Origin: Asticcacaulis currens
GTDB lineage: Bacteria > Pseudomonadota > Alphaproteobacteria > Caulobacterales > Caulobacteraceae
Assembly (NCBI RefSeq): GCF_028550395.1
Contig: NZ_JAQQKW010000003.1
Span: forward strand, 62,001 to 126,000
Length of the DNA stretch: 64,000 bases
Direction: 5' to 3'
The position numbers were made by a program, and so were the translations under genes. Each line of letters starts with the position of its first letter. Position 1 is the stretch's first letter. The notes beneath the pieces are model-generated. The model saw only the letters and a program-made list of their open reading frames with translations, had not been told where the DNA came from and made no database searches. Below are positions 41,001 to 50,521 of the stretch, in pieces.

Positions 41001-42250
41001 GCCGCGATCTTGCCTTTAAGCCCAACGCAAATCACGTGCGCAAGGCTTTCCAGCGTCATCAGCGCCTTGTCGAGGTCGGAGCGCGACAGATCTGCCCCGT
41101 CGAGGCGCGCCTGACGCAGATCGGCGCGTTGCAGATTGGCCCCGCGGATGCGCGCCTGACGCAGGTCCGCCGGAAACAAGCGGTCTCCGGCCAGTTTCAG
41201 CGGACCGATATTGGCCCCTTCCAGATTGGCCCCGTCCATGCGCACGCCCACCATCTGCGCCCCGCGCAGATCGGCCCCCCGCAGGTCGCAATTGCGCAGG
41301 TCCGCCCCTTCGAGGTGCGCGCCCTGTAACTGGATGCCCCGCATATCAAGGCCGTAGAAGACCGCCCCCTTGGCCGACAGCGCGGCGAGATTAAGCCCCT
41401 TGATAGATTTGAGCCCGCGCAGATCGGCCTTGTCGAACAGCGACGGCTTGCCCGCCTGCCCCACACTATCGACCCATTCGGCGTGGGCGCGGATCATCTC
41501 ATCATAGGGCAGACGGCTGATATCCGTCCCGGCAGCTTTCTCGGTCAGTACGCCGCTCAGATTGGCCTGCGACGCATTCCAGCTCTCGGTCTTGGTGCCG
41601 ATCATTACCGCGTCTTTCAGCGACGCCCCACTGACGTCGCACCCTGACATGTCGGCCCCGGACAGGTCGCAATTGTCCATAATCGCCTGTTTGAGGTTGG
41701 CGCGCACCAGCTTGCACGATTTGAGGATGGCATCGGTGAAATCGGCCTTCATGGCCTGAATCCCCGAAAGCTTGGAGCGCTCCAGATTGGCCCCGCGCAG
41801 ATTGGTAAAGCCGGCGTCCGATACGCGCGTGGACACCTCCACATAGGCCAGACCCGACGCCTTGTCCGGCAGGGCCAGCGCCCCTTCGCGCAGATCGGCT
41901 TCGAACAGGTCCACATCGGCCAGATTGGCACCGCGCAGGCACGCCCCGCGCAAATCGGTCCGCCGCAAAGAGGCGCGGCACAGATTGGCCATCTGCATAT
42001 CGACGCAGTAGAGGTTCGACTGATCGAGCAGCGTGCCGGACAGGTCGGCACCTACCATGATAGCGGCGGTAAAATCGGCATCGCGCAGGTCGCGACCGCT
42101 GAAATCAAGCCCCGATACGTCCATCCACGCAAACACCGCCCGCGCGCCTCCCGGCTTCATAGCCTTCAGGCGAGCGTGCTTCAGGCAGATCGCATCCACC
42201 TCAGCCTGGGTGAGGCGGGTATAGCGTGACTGTCCGGTGGTGGCGCTCAT
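40997..42250 (-). CDS. Pentapeptide-repeat protein
   Basis: This is a 417-residue protein with two long runs of A(D/N)LxX pentapeptides (for example GADLSGTLLDQSNLYCVDMQ and GADLRNCDLRGADLRGAQMV). They are split by a non-repeat segment of about 60 residues (LPYDEMIRAHAEWVDSVGQA). Such runs form right-handed quadrilateral beta helices. Some family members mimic DNA and bind gyrase, others have unknown roles. No signal peptide or membrane segment is visible. The start was set at the ATG of MSATTGQSRYTRLT. Confidence 0.85.
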   Translation of the reverse strand: MSATTGQSRYTRLTQAEVDAICLKHARLKAMKPGGARAVFAWMDVSGLDFSGRDLRDADFTAAIMVGADLSGTLLDQSNLYCVDMQMANLCRASLRRTDLRGACLRGANLADVDLFEADLREGALALPDKASGLAYVEVSTRVSDAGFTNLRGANLERSKLSGIQAMKADFTDAILKSCKLVRANLKQAIMDNCDLSGADMSGCDVSGASLKDAVMIGTKTESWNASQANLSGVLTEKAAGTDISRLPYDEMIRAHAEWVDSVGQAGKPSLFDKADLRGLKSIKGLNLAALSAKGAVFYGLDMRGIQLQGAHLEGADLRNCDLRGADLRGAQMVGVRMDGANLEGANIGPLKLAGDRLFPADLRQARIRGANLQRADLRQARLDGADLSRSDLDKALMTLESLAHVICVGLKGKIAA

Positions 42251-42349
42251 GCGCGGGGACAAACCTTTCGATAAAAAGCTGAGAAGACGCGCATGGGACT
42301 CGACGCCCCTGGAAAGGGGTGAGCATTAACCTTACCGGAAAAGCCTAAA

Positions 42350-42793
42350 TCAGGGCTTAACCGGCAGATTTCGCACAAAGTCTTTGATCAGGACCGAGGC
42401 TTCGGCCGCCATCAGCCCGGTTTCAACCGCAAGTCCGGCCTCGGTCATACGCGTAATACCGAGGTGTGAGGCATAGGGCGACGGGTCATGACAGGCGAAG
42501 ACGACGCGACTGACCCCCGCTTCGACCAGACGCTGTGAACAGGAGAGGCCACCGTGCGACCTCTCCCCACAGGGCTCCAGCGTTACATAGGCCGTGGTCC
42601 CTTCGGCGCGGTTGTCGAGCTGGGCCAGCGCCGCCTCTTCGGCATGTGGCCGACCGCCGTCGCCGGTGGCCGCCTCAGCGATAACCATGCCGTCACTGAC
42701 GATCACGCAGCCGACCGGTGGATTAGGCACGGTGCGCCCCTGCTGTGCGGTGGCCAGCGCGATGGCACGGGCCATATGGCGGGAGTCGCTCAT
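42350..42793 (-). CDS. Stand-alone RibD-like deaminase domain
   Basis: This is a 147-residue zinc-dependent deaminase. It has HAEEAAL (Zn ligand and catalytic Glu) and LEPCGERSHGGLSC (two Cys ligands), with VPNPPVGCVIVSDG at the N-terminus, all as in the RibD deaminase half. The reductase half is absent, and the spacing between the two Cys is one residue longer than in typical RibD. It may deaminate the riboflavin precursor or a related pyrimidine or other substrate. It lies 15 bp after gpmA in an apparent operon with no link to riboflavin genes. Confidence 0.72.
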   Translation of the reverse strand: MSDSRHMARAIALATAQQGRTVPNPPVGCVIVSDGMVIAEAATGDGGRPHAEEAALAQLDNRAEGTTAYVTLEPCGERSHGGLSCSQRLVEAGVSRVVFACHDPSPYASHLGITRMTEAGLAVETGLMAAEASVLIKDFVRNLPVKP

Positions 42794-42808
42794 CGCCCCG
42801 CCCGTCCG

Positions 42809-43525
42809 CTAGCCATGCAACACGGGCACAGGGTTGGCACGCTCAGCGTCGAGATATTTAGCCGAAACGGGCTTCAGTGCCGCATCGAGGTCGATGACCA
42901 GCGGGTTAGAGGTTGGCACTTCGACCTCCAGAATCTCGGCCTCACCGAGGTTGAACAGCAGCTTGATAATCGCGCGGATCGAATTGCCATGCGCCGCCAC
43001 CAGCACCGTGTCCCCGGCCTTCAGCGCCGGCACAATCGACCCGTCCCAGAAGGGCAGCACGCGGTCGAGCGTCGTCTTCAGGCTCTCGGTCAGGGGCAGG
43101 ACCGAACCGGCGTAGCGGCGATCCTTCGAGAAGTCGTAGGCGCTGTCGGCCGACAGTTCGGGCGGCGGCACGTCGTAGGAGCGGCGCCAGATCTTCACCT
43201 GTTCGTCGCCATGCAGGGCGGCGGTTTCGGCCTTGTCCAGCCCCGTCAGCCCGCCATAGTGGCGCTCATTGAGGTGCCAGTCCTTGATCACCGGCACGTA
43301 GGATTGACCAGCCGCGTCCAGCGCCAGGTTGCAGGTGCGGATGGCGCGCGTCAGCACCGAGGTAAAGGCGCGGTCGATCTCGATCCCCTCGGCCCTGATC
43401 AGCTCACCGCCCTTAACCGCCTGCGCCTCGCCTTCGGCCGTCAAATTGACGTCCACCCAGCCGGTGAAGCGGTTTTCGAGGTTCCACTGGCTCTGGCCGT
43501 GACGGAGGAGAATGAGTTTGGGCAT
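42809..43525 (-). CDS. gpmA: 2,3-bisphosphoglycerate-dependent phosphoglycerate mutase
   Basis: This glycolytic enzyme interconverts 3- and 2-phosphoglycerate. The 238-residue product has the phospho-His motif LLRHGQSQWNLENRFTGW at the N-terminus, RHYGGLTGLDKAETA, and the second catalytic His in VLVAAHGNSIRA. It lies 42 bp after the MOSC gene and just before the RibD-like gene. Confidence 0.95.
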   Translation of the reverse strand: MPKLILLRHGQSQWNLENRFTGWVDVNLTAEGEAQAVKGGELIRAEGIEIDRAFTSVLTRAIRTCNLALDAAGQSYVPVIKDWHLNERHYGGLTGLDKAETAALHGDEQVKIWRRSYDVPPPELSADSAYDFSKDRRYAGSVLPLTESLKTTLDRVLPFWDGSIVPALKAGDTVLVAAHGNSIRAIIKLLFNLGEAEILEVEVPTSNPLVIDLDAALKPVSAKYLDAERANPVPVLHG

Positions 43526-43567
43526 CCGGACACCTTTAAAGACATAAAGAATGTCTCTGCTATAGGA

Positions 43568-44362
43568 TCAGGCCACCTGCGGGTCAACCGCATCACCGGC
43601 ACGGATCAGACCCGGCGACACGACGCGGCAATAAAGGCCGCAGTCGCGGTGACCATAGTGGGTCCACAGTGCCTGCACCATCTCCGCATCGCGCTGCGCC
43701 GTCTGCGGGTTCACGTGCGTCGCCACACAGCGCACAATGGGTTTCAGCACTTCCAGCAGCGGCCCGTCTTCGCCGATGCGCAGCGGCTTGCCCACAAAGG
43801 CGTGATCTTCGAACGCTGACCACCCTTCGACCCAGATATTGGCACGCAGCCGCAACGGATCGAGGTCGATGCCCATACGCTCGGACAGGTCGCGCACGCT
43901 GTTCAGATTAAGAATCGACACAAAGCCTTTCGACGAGTCGGTGAAGCGGTAATGATCGACTGCGCCTTCGCGGATATCGAGAAAACGCAGCGGCTGCGCC
44001 ACCGGGTCGTAATCCTCATGCGCCGCCAGCACGGTTTCGATATGCCGCTCCAGCGCGTGACGCCCGGCGGGTTGCGCGATATCGAAGGGACGATCATCGA
44101 CGAACAGACGCTCAGTGATCTCATCATAACGGGTGCGCAGCCTCGCCACGGCCGGAAAGCGCGCCAGCACGGCGTATTTCATCTTGGACAGGAATTGCGG
44201 ATCGTCGCGATCATAGCCCGATGGCCCGACCTCCAGCGCAAACAGGCGATCAAATGGGAAGAAACCATCGACCGTCAGGCACGTCTCGGCTACGGGTTCG
44301 GGCGTAAAGCCCTTGACCGGGTGCCGCCACAGGGAGTCGATTTTACCATTGGTCGGGTGCAT
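43568..44362 (-). CDS. MOSC domain protein
   Basis: This 264-residue protein has an N-terminal MOSC_N beta-barrel (WRHPVKGFTPEPVAETCLTV) and a C-terminal MOSC domain. The conserved cysteine is in PIVRCVATHVNP, with DLRxN-like RLRANIWVEG before it. Relatives move sulfur or reduce N-hydroxylated compounds with molybdenum cofactor. It fits with the moa genes in the window, but they are 12 kb away. Confidence 0.85.
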   Translation of the reverse strand: MHPTNGKIDSLWRHPVKGFTPEPVAETCLTVDGFFPFDRLFALEVGPSGYDRDDPQFLSKMKYAVLARFPAVARLRTRYDEITERLFVDDRPFDIAQPAGRHALERHIETVLAAHEDYDPVAQPLRFLDIREGAVDHYRFTDSSKGFVSILNLNSVRDLSERMGIDLDPLRLRANIWVEGWSAFEDHAFVGKPLRIGEDGPLLEVLKPIVRCVATHVNPQTAQRDAEMVQALWTHYGHRDCGLYCRVVSPGLIRAGDAVDPQVA

Positions 44363-44470
44363 GAACCGCTCTTAGCGCAGCGCGGGGTTTAAATATACCC
44401 TTCCCTAAATCAGTATGACTTTTGATTGAAACGTGATTCAAGCGCCTCTCCTGATTTCAGGGGAGGTGTA

Positions 44471-44493
44471 TTTGACGCCACAGAGGCGTCAAA
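44471..44493. repeat. Perfect hairpin downstream of small membrane gene
   Basis: The 9-bp inverted repeat TTTGACGCC/GGCGTCAAA has a 5-base loop. It lies immediately beside a second one at 44497-44528. Neither has a proper T-run. Confidence 0.6.
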
Positions 44494-44496
44494 GAC

Positions 44497-44528
44497 GGTG
44501 GGGTTAATGCCACCGCTTTAACCCCACC
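44497..44528. repeat. Second perfect hairpin, 11-bp stem
   Basis: GGTGGGGTTAA (44497-44507) and TTAACCCCACC (44518-44528) form a perfect 11-bp stem with a 10-base loop. It lies 20 bp past the stop of the AT-rich membrane gene and may stabilise or weakly terminate its mRNA. Confidence 0.6.
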
Positions 44529-44547
44529 CTGCCCTTCGGGCCAGCCT

Positions 44548-44934
44548 CTAACTCAGCGATGACTCTTTCCATAACGGCTTTGATACATCGGCCACGAACA
44601 GAAGCAGATTGGCCGCAAACAGAAGACAGGCCGTCCAACCCAGGAAAGGTATATGCGAAACATCGGAAAACGCACCCTCCTGCGCGTATGCCCAGACCGC
44701 CAGACCACAAAGGAAGGCCCCCAAACCGAAATCCAGCCGGTAATTGCTAGGCCAGAAATGTCGAATTAAACACTGGGTGGATAAAAACAAAAATACCCAT
44801 AAAGATGTAAAAATCTTAATGGGATCAATATCTTGCCTCATGTCCGGAAAAAGAAAAAGGGCTAAGCATATTCCCCCCAAAACACAGACGGGAGGTAAAA
44901 TCCAAATGAATTTCCTTTTCTCTCGCGTCGCCAT
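44548..44934 (-). CDS. Small membrane protein, unknown function
   Basis: This is a 128-residue protein with four hydrophobic segments (around 9-29, 40-56, 66-85 and 95-115). I do not recognise the family. Much of the gene is visibly AT-richer than its surroundings (44744-44900), suggesting recent acquisition. It sits directly after prfA, where many relatives carry prmC, and is followed by two strong hairpins. Confidence 0.55.
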   Translation of the reverse strand: MATREKRKFIWILPPVCVLGGICLALFLFPDMRQDIDPIKIFTSLWVFLFLSTQCLIRHFWPSNYRLDFGLGAFLCGLAVWAYAQEGAFSDVSHIPFLGWTACLLFAANLLLFVADVSKPLWKESSLS

Positions 44935-44969
44935 CCTGTCCCCCCTCAGACTGCAGTGAGAGCCTACTC

Positions 44970-46046
44970 CTATCCCAGTTCTTCCTCAAGCATGGCCAGA
45001 CGCGCGGCCTGATCGTCGGCGATCAGGGCGTTAATCATCTGATCCATCTCGCCTTCCATAAATTGCGCCAGATTATAGAGGGTCAGGTTGATGCGGTGAT
45101 CGGACACCCGGCCCTGCGGGTAGTTATAGGTGCGGATGCGTTCCGAGCGGTCGCCGGAGCCGACCTGCGATTTGCGGGCATCGGAGCGCGCGGCATCGAG
45201 CGCCTGACGCTGGATGTCGTACAGGCGCGCCTTGAGGTTGCGCATGGCGATTTGCCGGTTCATGTGCTGCGACTTTTCCGATGAGGTCGCCACGATCCCT
45301 GTCGGCAGATGGGTAATGCGCACCGCCGAGTCGGTCTTGTTGACGTGCTGACCGCCGGAGCCCGACGCACGGTAGGTGTCGATGCGGATATCCTTGTCCT
45401 GAATGTCGATTTCGACATCCTCGGCTTCGGGCAGCACGGCGACGGTGGCCGCCGAGGTGTGGATGCGACCGCCCGCTTCGGTGGCCGGGACGCGCTGCAC
45501 GCGGTGCACGCCCGATTCGAACTTCAGCTTGCCGAACACGCCGTCGCCCGTCACCGAGGCGATGATTTCCTTATAGCCGCCCGCGTCGCCTTCGCTGATC
45601 GAGTCGATTTCCACGCGCCAGCCCTGCGACGCCGCATAGCGCGAATACATGCGGAACAGGTCGCCGGCGAACAGCGCCGCCTCGTCCCCACCGGTGCCGG
45701 CGCGCACTTCCAGGATGGCCGAGGCGTTCTCGTCCTTGTCCTTGGGCGCCAGCAGCAGCGCCACACCGCGTTCCAGCTCCGGCAGGCGCTCTTTCAGCTC
45801 CTGAAACTCCTCCTGCGCCAGCGGCGACAGTTCGGGATCATTGAGCGCGATCAGTTCTTCCAACTCCGGCCCAGAGGCGCGCGCCTTGAGCAGCGCCGTG
45901 ACCGCATCGACCACGGGTTTCAGCTCAGCGTGCTCCTTCGACAGCTTGACGATCTCTGTGCCATCGGTGGCGCTTTCCATGCGCGCCTCGATCATGCGGA
46001 AACGATCGACGACCTGATCGAGCTTGGCCTGCGGCAGACGTATCAA
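44970..46046 (-). CDS. prfA: Peptide chain release factor 1
   Basis: RF1 ends translation at UAA and UAG. The 358-residue product has the stop-reading [20 protein letters not shown] (PAT) and the catalytic [20 protein letters not shown] (GGQ). The partner methylase gene prmC, often next to it, is not present here; the next gene is an AT-rich membrane protein. Confidence 0.97.
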   Translation of the reverse strand: MIRLPQAKLDQVVDRFRMIEARMESATDGTEIVKLSKEHAELKPVVDAVTALLKARASGPELEELIALNDPELSPLAQEEFQELKERLPELERGVALLLAPKDKDENASAILEVRAGTGGDEAALFAGDLFRMYSRYAASQGWRVEIDSISEGDAGGYKEIIASVTGDGVFGKLKFESGVHRVQRVPATEAGGRIHTSAATVAVLPEAEDVEIDIQDKDIRIDTYRASGSGGQHVNKTDSAVRITHLPTGIVATSSEKSQHMNRQIAMRNLKARLYDIQRQALDAARSDARKSQVGSGDRSERIRTYNYPQGRVSDHRINLTLYNLAQFMEGEMDQMINALIADDQAARLAMLEEELG

Positions 46047-46117
46047 AGGAACGACCTCAAAAGACTTCGTGGCCCCCTCCCCGCAATGCCGGGAGGGGGA
46101 AAACGCGCTTCTTACCT

Positions 46118-46711
46118 TTAAGCGGGATAGGTGTCGATAAAGGATTGGCGTTTTTCCAGTTGATCGCGCAGGGCCACAAGGCGCGGGGCCTCGGCGTGCC
46201 AGTCGAGTTGGGGGAAACGGAAATCAATATAGGTCGCCGCCGAAGCCAGGGTGATTTCAGCCAGCCCCGGCGGCGCGTCGGACAGTACGCCCAGCCCATC
46301 CACGGCCTTCAGGGCCCGGCGCAGCCCCTCTTCCCAGCGCTTGAGCCAGGTGGCCGAGCGTTCGTGTTCGGGACGACGGTGTTCGATCACCATCTTCACG
46401 GCGGTTTCGAGAATCCCGTCGGCCAGAGCCTCGGCCTGACGCGCCGCCCACTGCGCCTCGCCTTCGGGATAGAGGGGATAGGGCCCATAGTGCGCGGCCA
46501 GCCATTCGCAGATCAGCGTCGAGTCGATCAGCGCTCCATGATCGGTGACCAGCGCCGGAATCTGCGCGAAAGGGTTAACGGCCACATGCTCCGGCGCACT
46601 GTCCAGCGTCACGGTTGGCACGTCCTCCACCCGGTCGGTCAGCCCCATCTCCCGCACCAGAATTCTACATTTTCTCGCAAAAGGCGAACCGGAATTGATA
46701 AACAACCGCAT
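46118..46711 (-). CDS. Glutathione S-transferase family protein
   Basis: This is a 197-residue GST. The N-terminal thioredoxin-like domain is [20 protein letters not shown], with the Ser/Cys region near the active site and the cis-Pro in [10 protein letters not shown] and DSTLICEWL for glutathione binding. The C-terminal domain is all helical. I start at MRLFINSG, the family start. The substrate is unknown. A GC-rich 9-bp hairpin (46073-46081/46091-46099) separates it from prfA. Confidence 0.85.
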   Translation of the reverse strand: MRLFINSGSPFARKCRILVREMGLTDRVEDVPTVTLDSAPEHVAVNPFAQIPALVTDHGALIDSTLICEWLAAHYGPYPLYPEGEAQWAARQAEALADGILETAVKMVIEHRRPEHERSATWLKRWEEGLRRALKAVDGLGVLSDAPPGLAEITLASAATYIDFRFPQLDWHAEAPRLVALRDQLEKRQSFIDTYPA

Positions 46712-46899
46712 AACATCCTCCATTACAGTCTTGCATACATGCGGCTCAACCTGTTGACGGTCAAGGGGAAAACCCTTGCACACTTGCCCTGATGGCCGCG
46801 CAACCCCTTCATTACAAAAGAGTTTTCCATTTGCCTTAATTTAAGGCTTTTCGCCTATGGTGGGTGGACTGGTAATCGCCCTCAGAATGAGTACGCCTC

Positions 46900-49119
46900 G
46901 TGAATCGAGACCGGAGTGAATTAAGACTTTTGGCCCCCATGACCATTGTCGTGGTCGGCGCGGTATGCGCGCTGATCGGGTCCTTGTGGATCTGGGCCGC
47001 GGAAATCGACAAGGCCAACCGTGATCGCGAAGAAAACTATGTGCGCACCGGCCTCATGCATCTGGCCGAGACGCAGGCGCGCCTGATGGCGCCCATGACC
47101 ATCTGGAACGAAGCGGTCAAAAGAACCGCCGTGACTTTTGACCATCAGTTCGTCGCCGACAATTACGGCAGCTATTTTTCCGAATATCTGAATTACGAAC
47201 AGACCTTCGTGCTGGACGGCCTGAACCGCCCGGTGCTGGCCTGGGAAGGCAAGCAGGAAACCTCCCTGTCGGCCTATGACCGGCTGAGCGGCGAAATCAA
47301 GCGTCTGTCGAAAGACCTGCGCGAGCGCCACTATATCTATACTGCTTCAGGAATCGGCTTCACGTCGAAGACCAACGCCATAGCCCGACTGACGGTGCTG
47401 GACGGTCACGTCTATCTTCTGGGAGCCAGCCTGATCCTGCCTGACAGCACGCGCCACGATCTGACGCACTACGCGCCCTATCTGGTCGCAGGGGCGCACC
47501 GGCTGAGCAACGGCGAACTGGCGGCCCTGTCCAAGGGTAATCTGCTGAGCGATATCACCGAACTGCGCAACGGTCAGACCGTATCTCCGGATCAGGCCCG
47601 CGCCGTCTTCACCGACTCCACCGGTCAGGAAAAGGCCGAACTGACGTGGCGGCCGTCGCGGCCGGGCCTCGACCTGTTTATGCGCGCCCTCATCCCGTCA
47701 CTGCTGGTTTCGGCCGGTCTGGGCGGCGTGGCGCTGGCTCTGCTGCATCGCAGCCAGAAGACGGCCCGCAGCCTGATCGCCTCGGAAGCGCGCGCCAAGC
47801 ACATGGCTTTGCACGACGGCCTGACCGGCCTGCCCAACCGCACCCTGTTTACCGACCGCCTCAATCAGGCAACGGAACGTCTGCGTCGTCAGGGAGGAGC
47901 GGTCGCCGTTATGTGTGTGGGCCTAGATCGCTTCAAGGACGTCAACGATACGCTGGGCCATTCCGCCGGCGACGAACTGATCCGTCATTCGGCGCAGAAG
48001 ATCAGCGGCATGATCCGCGCGGGCGATACGCTGGCGCGTCTGGGCGGCGACGTCTTCGTGATCATCCAGACTGACACCGACGCCCATTCGACGGCGGCGC
48101 TAGCCAAGCGTGTGCTGGAAGGCCTCAAGGGGCAGGTCACTCTGGAAAGCGGCCCCGTCTATTCGTCCTGCTCCATCGGCGTCACCCTGTTGCAGGAGGC
48201 CGATATCGAAGCCGCCGAAGCCCTGCGGCAGGCCGACCTTGCCCTTTATCGCGCCAAGGAACAGGGCCGTTCGCAATACGCCTTCTTCGAAGTGGAGATG
48301 GATGCGACGATCAAGCTGCGCAAGCTGCTGGAAACCGGCCTTCGCGAGGCCATCCATGTCGAAGCCATCGACGTCGTTTATCAGCCGCAGGTCGATCATA
48401 ACGGTCGTATCGTCGGTGTCGAAGCGCTGGCCCGCTGGAGCCATCCGCAGCGCGGCCCGATCAGCCCGGCCTATTTCGTGCCGCTGGCCGAAGAATGTGG
48501 CCTGATGATGGATCTCGGCAGCCTGATCATGCGGCGCGCCCTGATCGACTCCAGGCGCTGGCCGGGTCTGAAGGTGGCGATCAACGTGTCGGCGACGCAG
48601 TTGCGCTCCTCGCGCTTCCTGCCGGAACTGAAGGACATGCTGCGCGAAACCGGCGTTGAGCCGCGTTCCATCGAAATCGAGATCACCGAAGGGATGCTGC
48701 TTAACGACGACCAGCCGACGCAGAACACGCTCAATGCGTTGCGTCAGATGGGCTTCTCCATCGCGCTCGACGACTTCGGCACCGGCTATTCATCGCTCAG
48801 CTATCTGAGCCGCTACCCGGTGGACAAGATCAAGATCGACCGCTCCTTCGTCTCCAATCTGGGGGTCGATCCGGACGCCGAAGCCCTGATCCGTGCCATC
48901 ATCAAGCTGGCCAAGGCCCTGCACCTCAGCATCCTTGCCGAGGGTGTGGAAACCCAGGCCCAGAGCCACATCCTGCGTCAGGCCGGCTGCGCCATCATTC
49001 AGGGCTACCTCTTCTCCAAGCCCGTCGATCGCAACGAAATCGACGTGATGATGGAGGGGCAGGCCGCCAACCAGGTGACGCACATCACTAATGGCCGCTA
49101 CATCGCCGGCGTGCGTTAA
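46900..49119 (+). CDS. CHASE4-like/GGDEF/EAL cyclic-di-GMP protein
   Basis: This 739-residue membrane receptor probably breaks down c-di-GMP. It has a transmembrane helix at about 14-33, a periplasmic CHASE4-like domain (about 40-255), a second helix at about 262-282, a GGDEF domain (300-460) and an EAL domain (475-720). The cyclase motif is GGDVF (382-386), lacking the catalytic Glu, so synthesis is unlikely. The EAL side keeps EALARW, NVSATQL, DDFGTGYSSLSYL, KIDRSF and EGVET. The start is GTG at 46900, since the nearby ATG is out of frame. It ends at a strong terminator. Confidence 0.88.
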   Translation: MNRDRSELRLLAPMTIVVVGAVCALIGSLWIWAAEIDKANRDREENYVRTGLMHLAETQARLMAPMTIWNEAVKRTAVTFDHQFVADNYGSYFSEYLNYEQTFVLDGLNRPVLAWEGKQETSLSAYDRLSGEIKRLSKDLRERHYIYTASGIGFTSKTNAIARLTVLDGHVYLLGASLILPDSTRHDLTHYAPYLVAGAHRLSNGELAALSKGNLLSDITELRNGQTVSPDQARAVFTDSTGQEKAELTWRPSRPGLDLFMRALIPSLLVSAGLGGVALALLHRSQKTARSLIASEARAKHMALHDGLTGLPNRTLFTDRLNQATERLRRQGGAVAVMCVGLDRFKDVNDTLGHSAGDELIRHSAQKISGMIRAGDTLARLGGDVFVIIQTDTDAHSTAALAKRVLEGLKGQVTLESGPVYSSCSIGVTLLQEADIEAAEALRQADLALYRAKEQGRSQYAFFEVEMDATIKLRKLLETGLREAIHVEAIDVVYQPQVDHNGRIVGVEALARWSHPQRGPISPAYFVPLAEECGLMMDLGSLIMRRALIDSRRWPGLKVAINVSATQLRSSRFLPELKDMLRETGVEPRSIEIEITEGMLLNDDQPTQNTLNALRQMGFSIALDDFGTGYSSLSYLSRYPVDKIKIDRSFVSNLGVDPDAEALIRAIIKLAKALHLSILAEGVETQAQSHILRQAGCAIIQGYLFSKPVDRNEIDVMMEGQAANQVTHITNGRYIAGVR

Positions 49120-49140
49120 GCACTTACAGTACAACAAAAA

Positions 49141-49169
49141 AGCCCCGTCAGGCCAAACCTGACGGGGCT
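49141..49169. terminator. Bidirectional terminator, GGDEF/EAL gene and ispG
   Basis: A perfect 12-bp stem (49141-49152/49158-49169) has a 5-base loop, T's on plus and an A-run on the other side (T-run on minus). It lies between the two convergent genes. Confidence 0.92.
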
Positions 49170-49192
49170 TTTGCATCATGATAAGCGCCGTC

Positions 49193-50323
49193 TCAGACCG
49201 CTTCCGGCGTCGTCTCAATCTCACTCTGCTTGGCGGCATGGGCTTCGACCAGACCGACAATGTGCTCGATCATGTCGTCATTGGAGACCTTATGGTCCGG
49301 CTTGCCCGCCATATAGACCATACCCGCCCCGGCCCCGCCGCCGGTGAAGCCAACATCCGTGTACAGCGCCTCGCCCGGCCCGTTGACGACGCAGCCGATG
49401 ATCGACAGCGACATAGGCGTGGCGATATGGGCCAGACGTTCCTCGAGCTTCGCCACCGTCTCGATGACGTTGAAGCCCTGACGGGCGCAGGATGGGCAGG
49501 CGATGATGTTGACGCCGCGGTGACGCAGGCCCAGCGATTTGAGAATATCGAAGCCCACCTTGATCTCTTCGACCGGATCGGCTGCCAGCGACACGCGGAT
49601 GGTGTCACCGATCCCGGCCCACAACAGATTGCCCAGCCCAATGGCCGACTTAATGGTGCCGGTGCGCAACGGTCCGGCCTCGGTCACACCGATATGCAGC
49701 GGGCAGTCAATGGCATCGGCCAAGGCCTGATAGGCGGCTACGGTCAGGAAGACGTCCGACGCCTTTACCGAAATCTTGAATTCGTGGAAGTCGTTATCGC
49801 GCAGGATATTGGCGTGGAACAAAGCGCTTTCGACCATGGCGTCCGGACACGGCTCGCCATATTTTTCCAGCAGTTCCTTCTCCAGCGACCCGGCATTGAC
49901 GCCGATGCGCATCGAGCAGCCATAGTCCTTGGCCGCCTTGATCACCTCACGCACGCGCTCGGGTGAGCCGATATTGCCGGGATTGATGCGCAGGCACGCC
50001 GCGCCGGCCATGGCGGCTTCGATACCGCGCTTATAGTGGAAATGGATGTCGGCGACGATCGGCACATTGACCTGACGCACGATCTCTTTCAGCGCCACCG
50101 TCGAGTCCACGTCGGGACAGGAGACGCGCACAATATCGGCCCCCGCCTCTTCCAGCGCGTGAATCTGACGCACGGTGGCATCGACATCGTGGGTGCGCGT
50201 ATTGGTCATGGACTGAACGCTGATCGGGGCGTCACCACCGACCTCGACCTTGCCGACACGGATCTTGCGGCTTTTGCGGCGCTCGATCATGCGCCATGGG
50301 CGGACATGCGTATGGTCAGTCAT
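49193..50323 (-). CDS. ispG: 4-hydroxy-3-methylbut-2-en-1-yl diphosphate synthase
   Basis: This is the [4Fe-4S] enzyme of the MEP isoprenoid pathway. From [10 protein letters not shown] the length is 376 residues. It has the TIM barrel with [20 protein letters not shown] and [13 protein letters not shown], and the cluster cysteines in [13 protein letters not shown] repeat element (50395-50519) lies between it and rodZ. The rodZ-ispG order is the same as in E. coli. Confidence 0.95.
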   Translation of the reverse strand: MTDHTHVRPWRMIERRKSRKIRVGKVEVGGDAPISVQSMTNTRTHDVDATVRQIHALEEAGADIVRVSCPDVDSTVALKEIVRQVNVPIVADIHFHYKRGIEAAMAGAACLRINPGNIGSPERVREVIKAAKDYGCSMRIGVNAGSLEKELLEKYGEPCPDAMVESALFHANILRDNDFHEFKISVKASDVFLTVAAYQALADAIDCPLHIGVTEAGPLRTGTIKSAIGLGNLLWAGIGDTIRVSLAADPVEEIKVGFDILKSLGLRHRGVNIIACPSCARQGFNVIETVAKLEERLAHIATPMSLSIIGCVVNGPGEALYTDVGFTGGGAGAGMVYMAGKPDHKVSNDDMIEHIVGLVEAHAAKQSEIETTPEAV

Positions 50324-50394
50324 CATGCACTCTGGGATACGGGGCTTTACGCGCCCTATGTAAGCCTTCATCTCCGCCTTTACCAGCCGGAATA

Positions 50395-50519
50395 ATACCA
50401 AGGGTCATTGAAAATGACTCTGGGCATGCCTTTCGAGAACTTTTCATGTCTTTAATACATATGAAAAATTCCCGATCATTCAATGGCCGGATGTGATCGG
50501 CTTTTTCGGCCGTTGGTAT
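50395..50519. repeat. Three-hairpin dispersed repeat, copy A (125 bp)
   Basis: The terminal inverted ends are ATACCAA (50395-50401) and TTGGTAT (50513-50519). Inside are three stem regions. It lies in the rodZ-ispG gap, ending 2 bp from the rodZ stop codon. The other copies are at 56504-56628 and 60560-60686 (reverse). See findings for the shared structure. Confidence 0.8.
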
Positions 50520-50521
50520 AA

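Noticed and set aside
46073-46099. GC-rich hairpin between GST and prfA as terminator
   Set aside because: The 9-bp stem is real but no T-run follows on minus; noted in the GST entry only.
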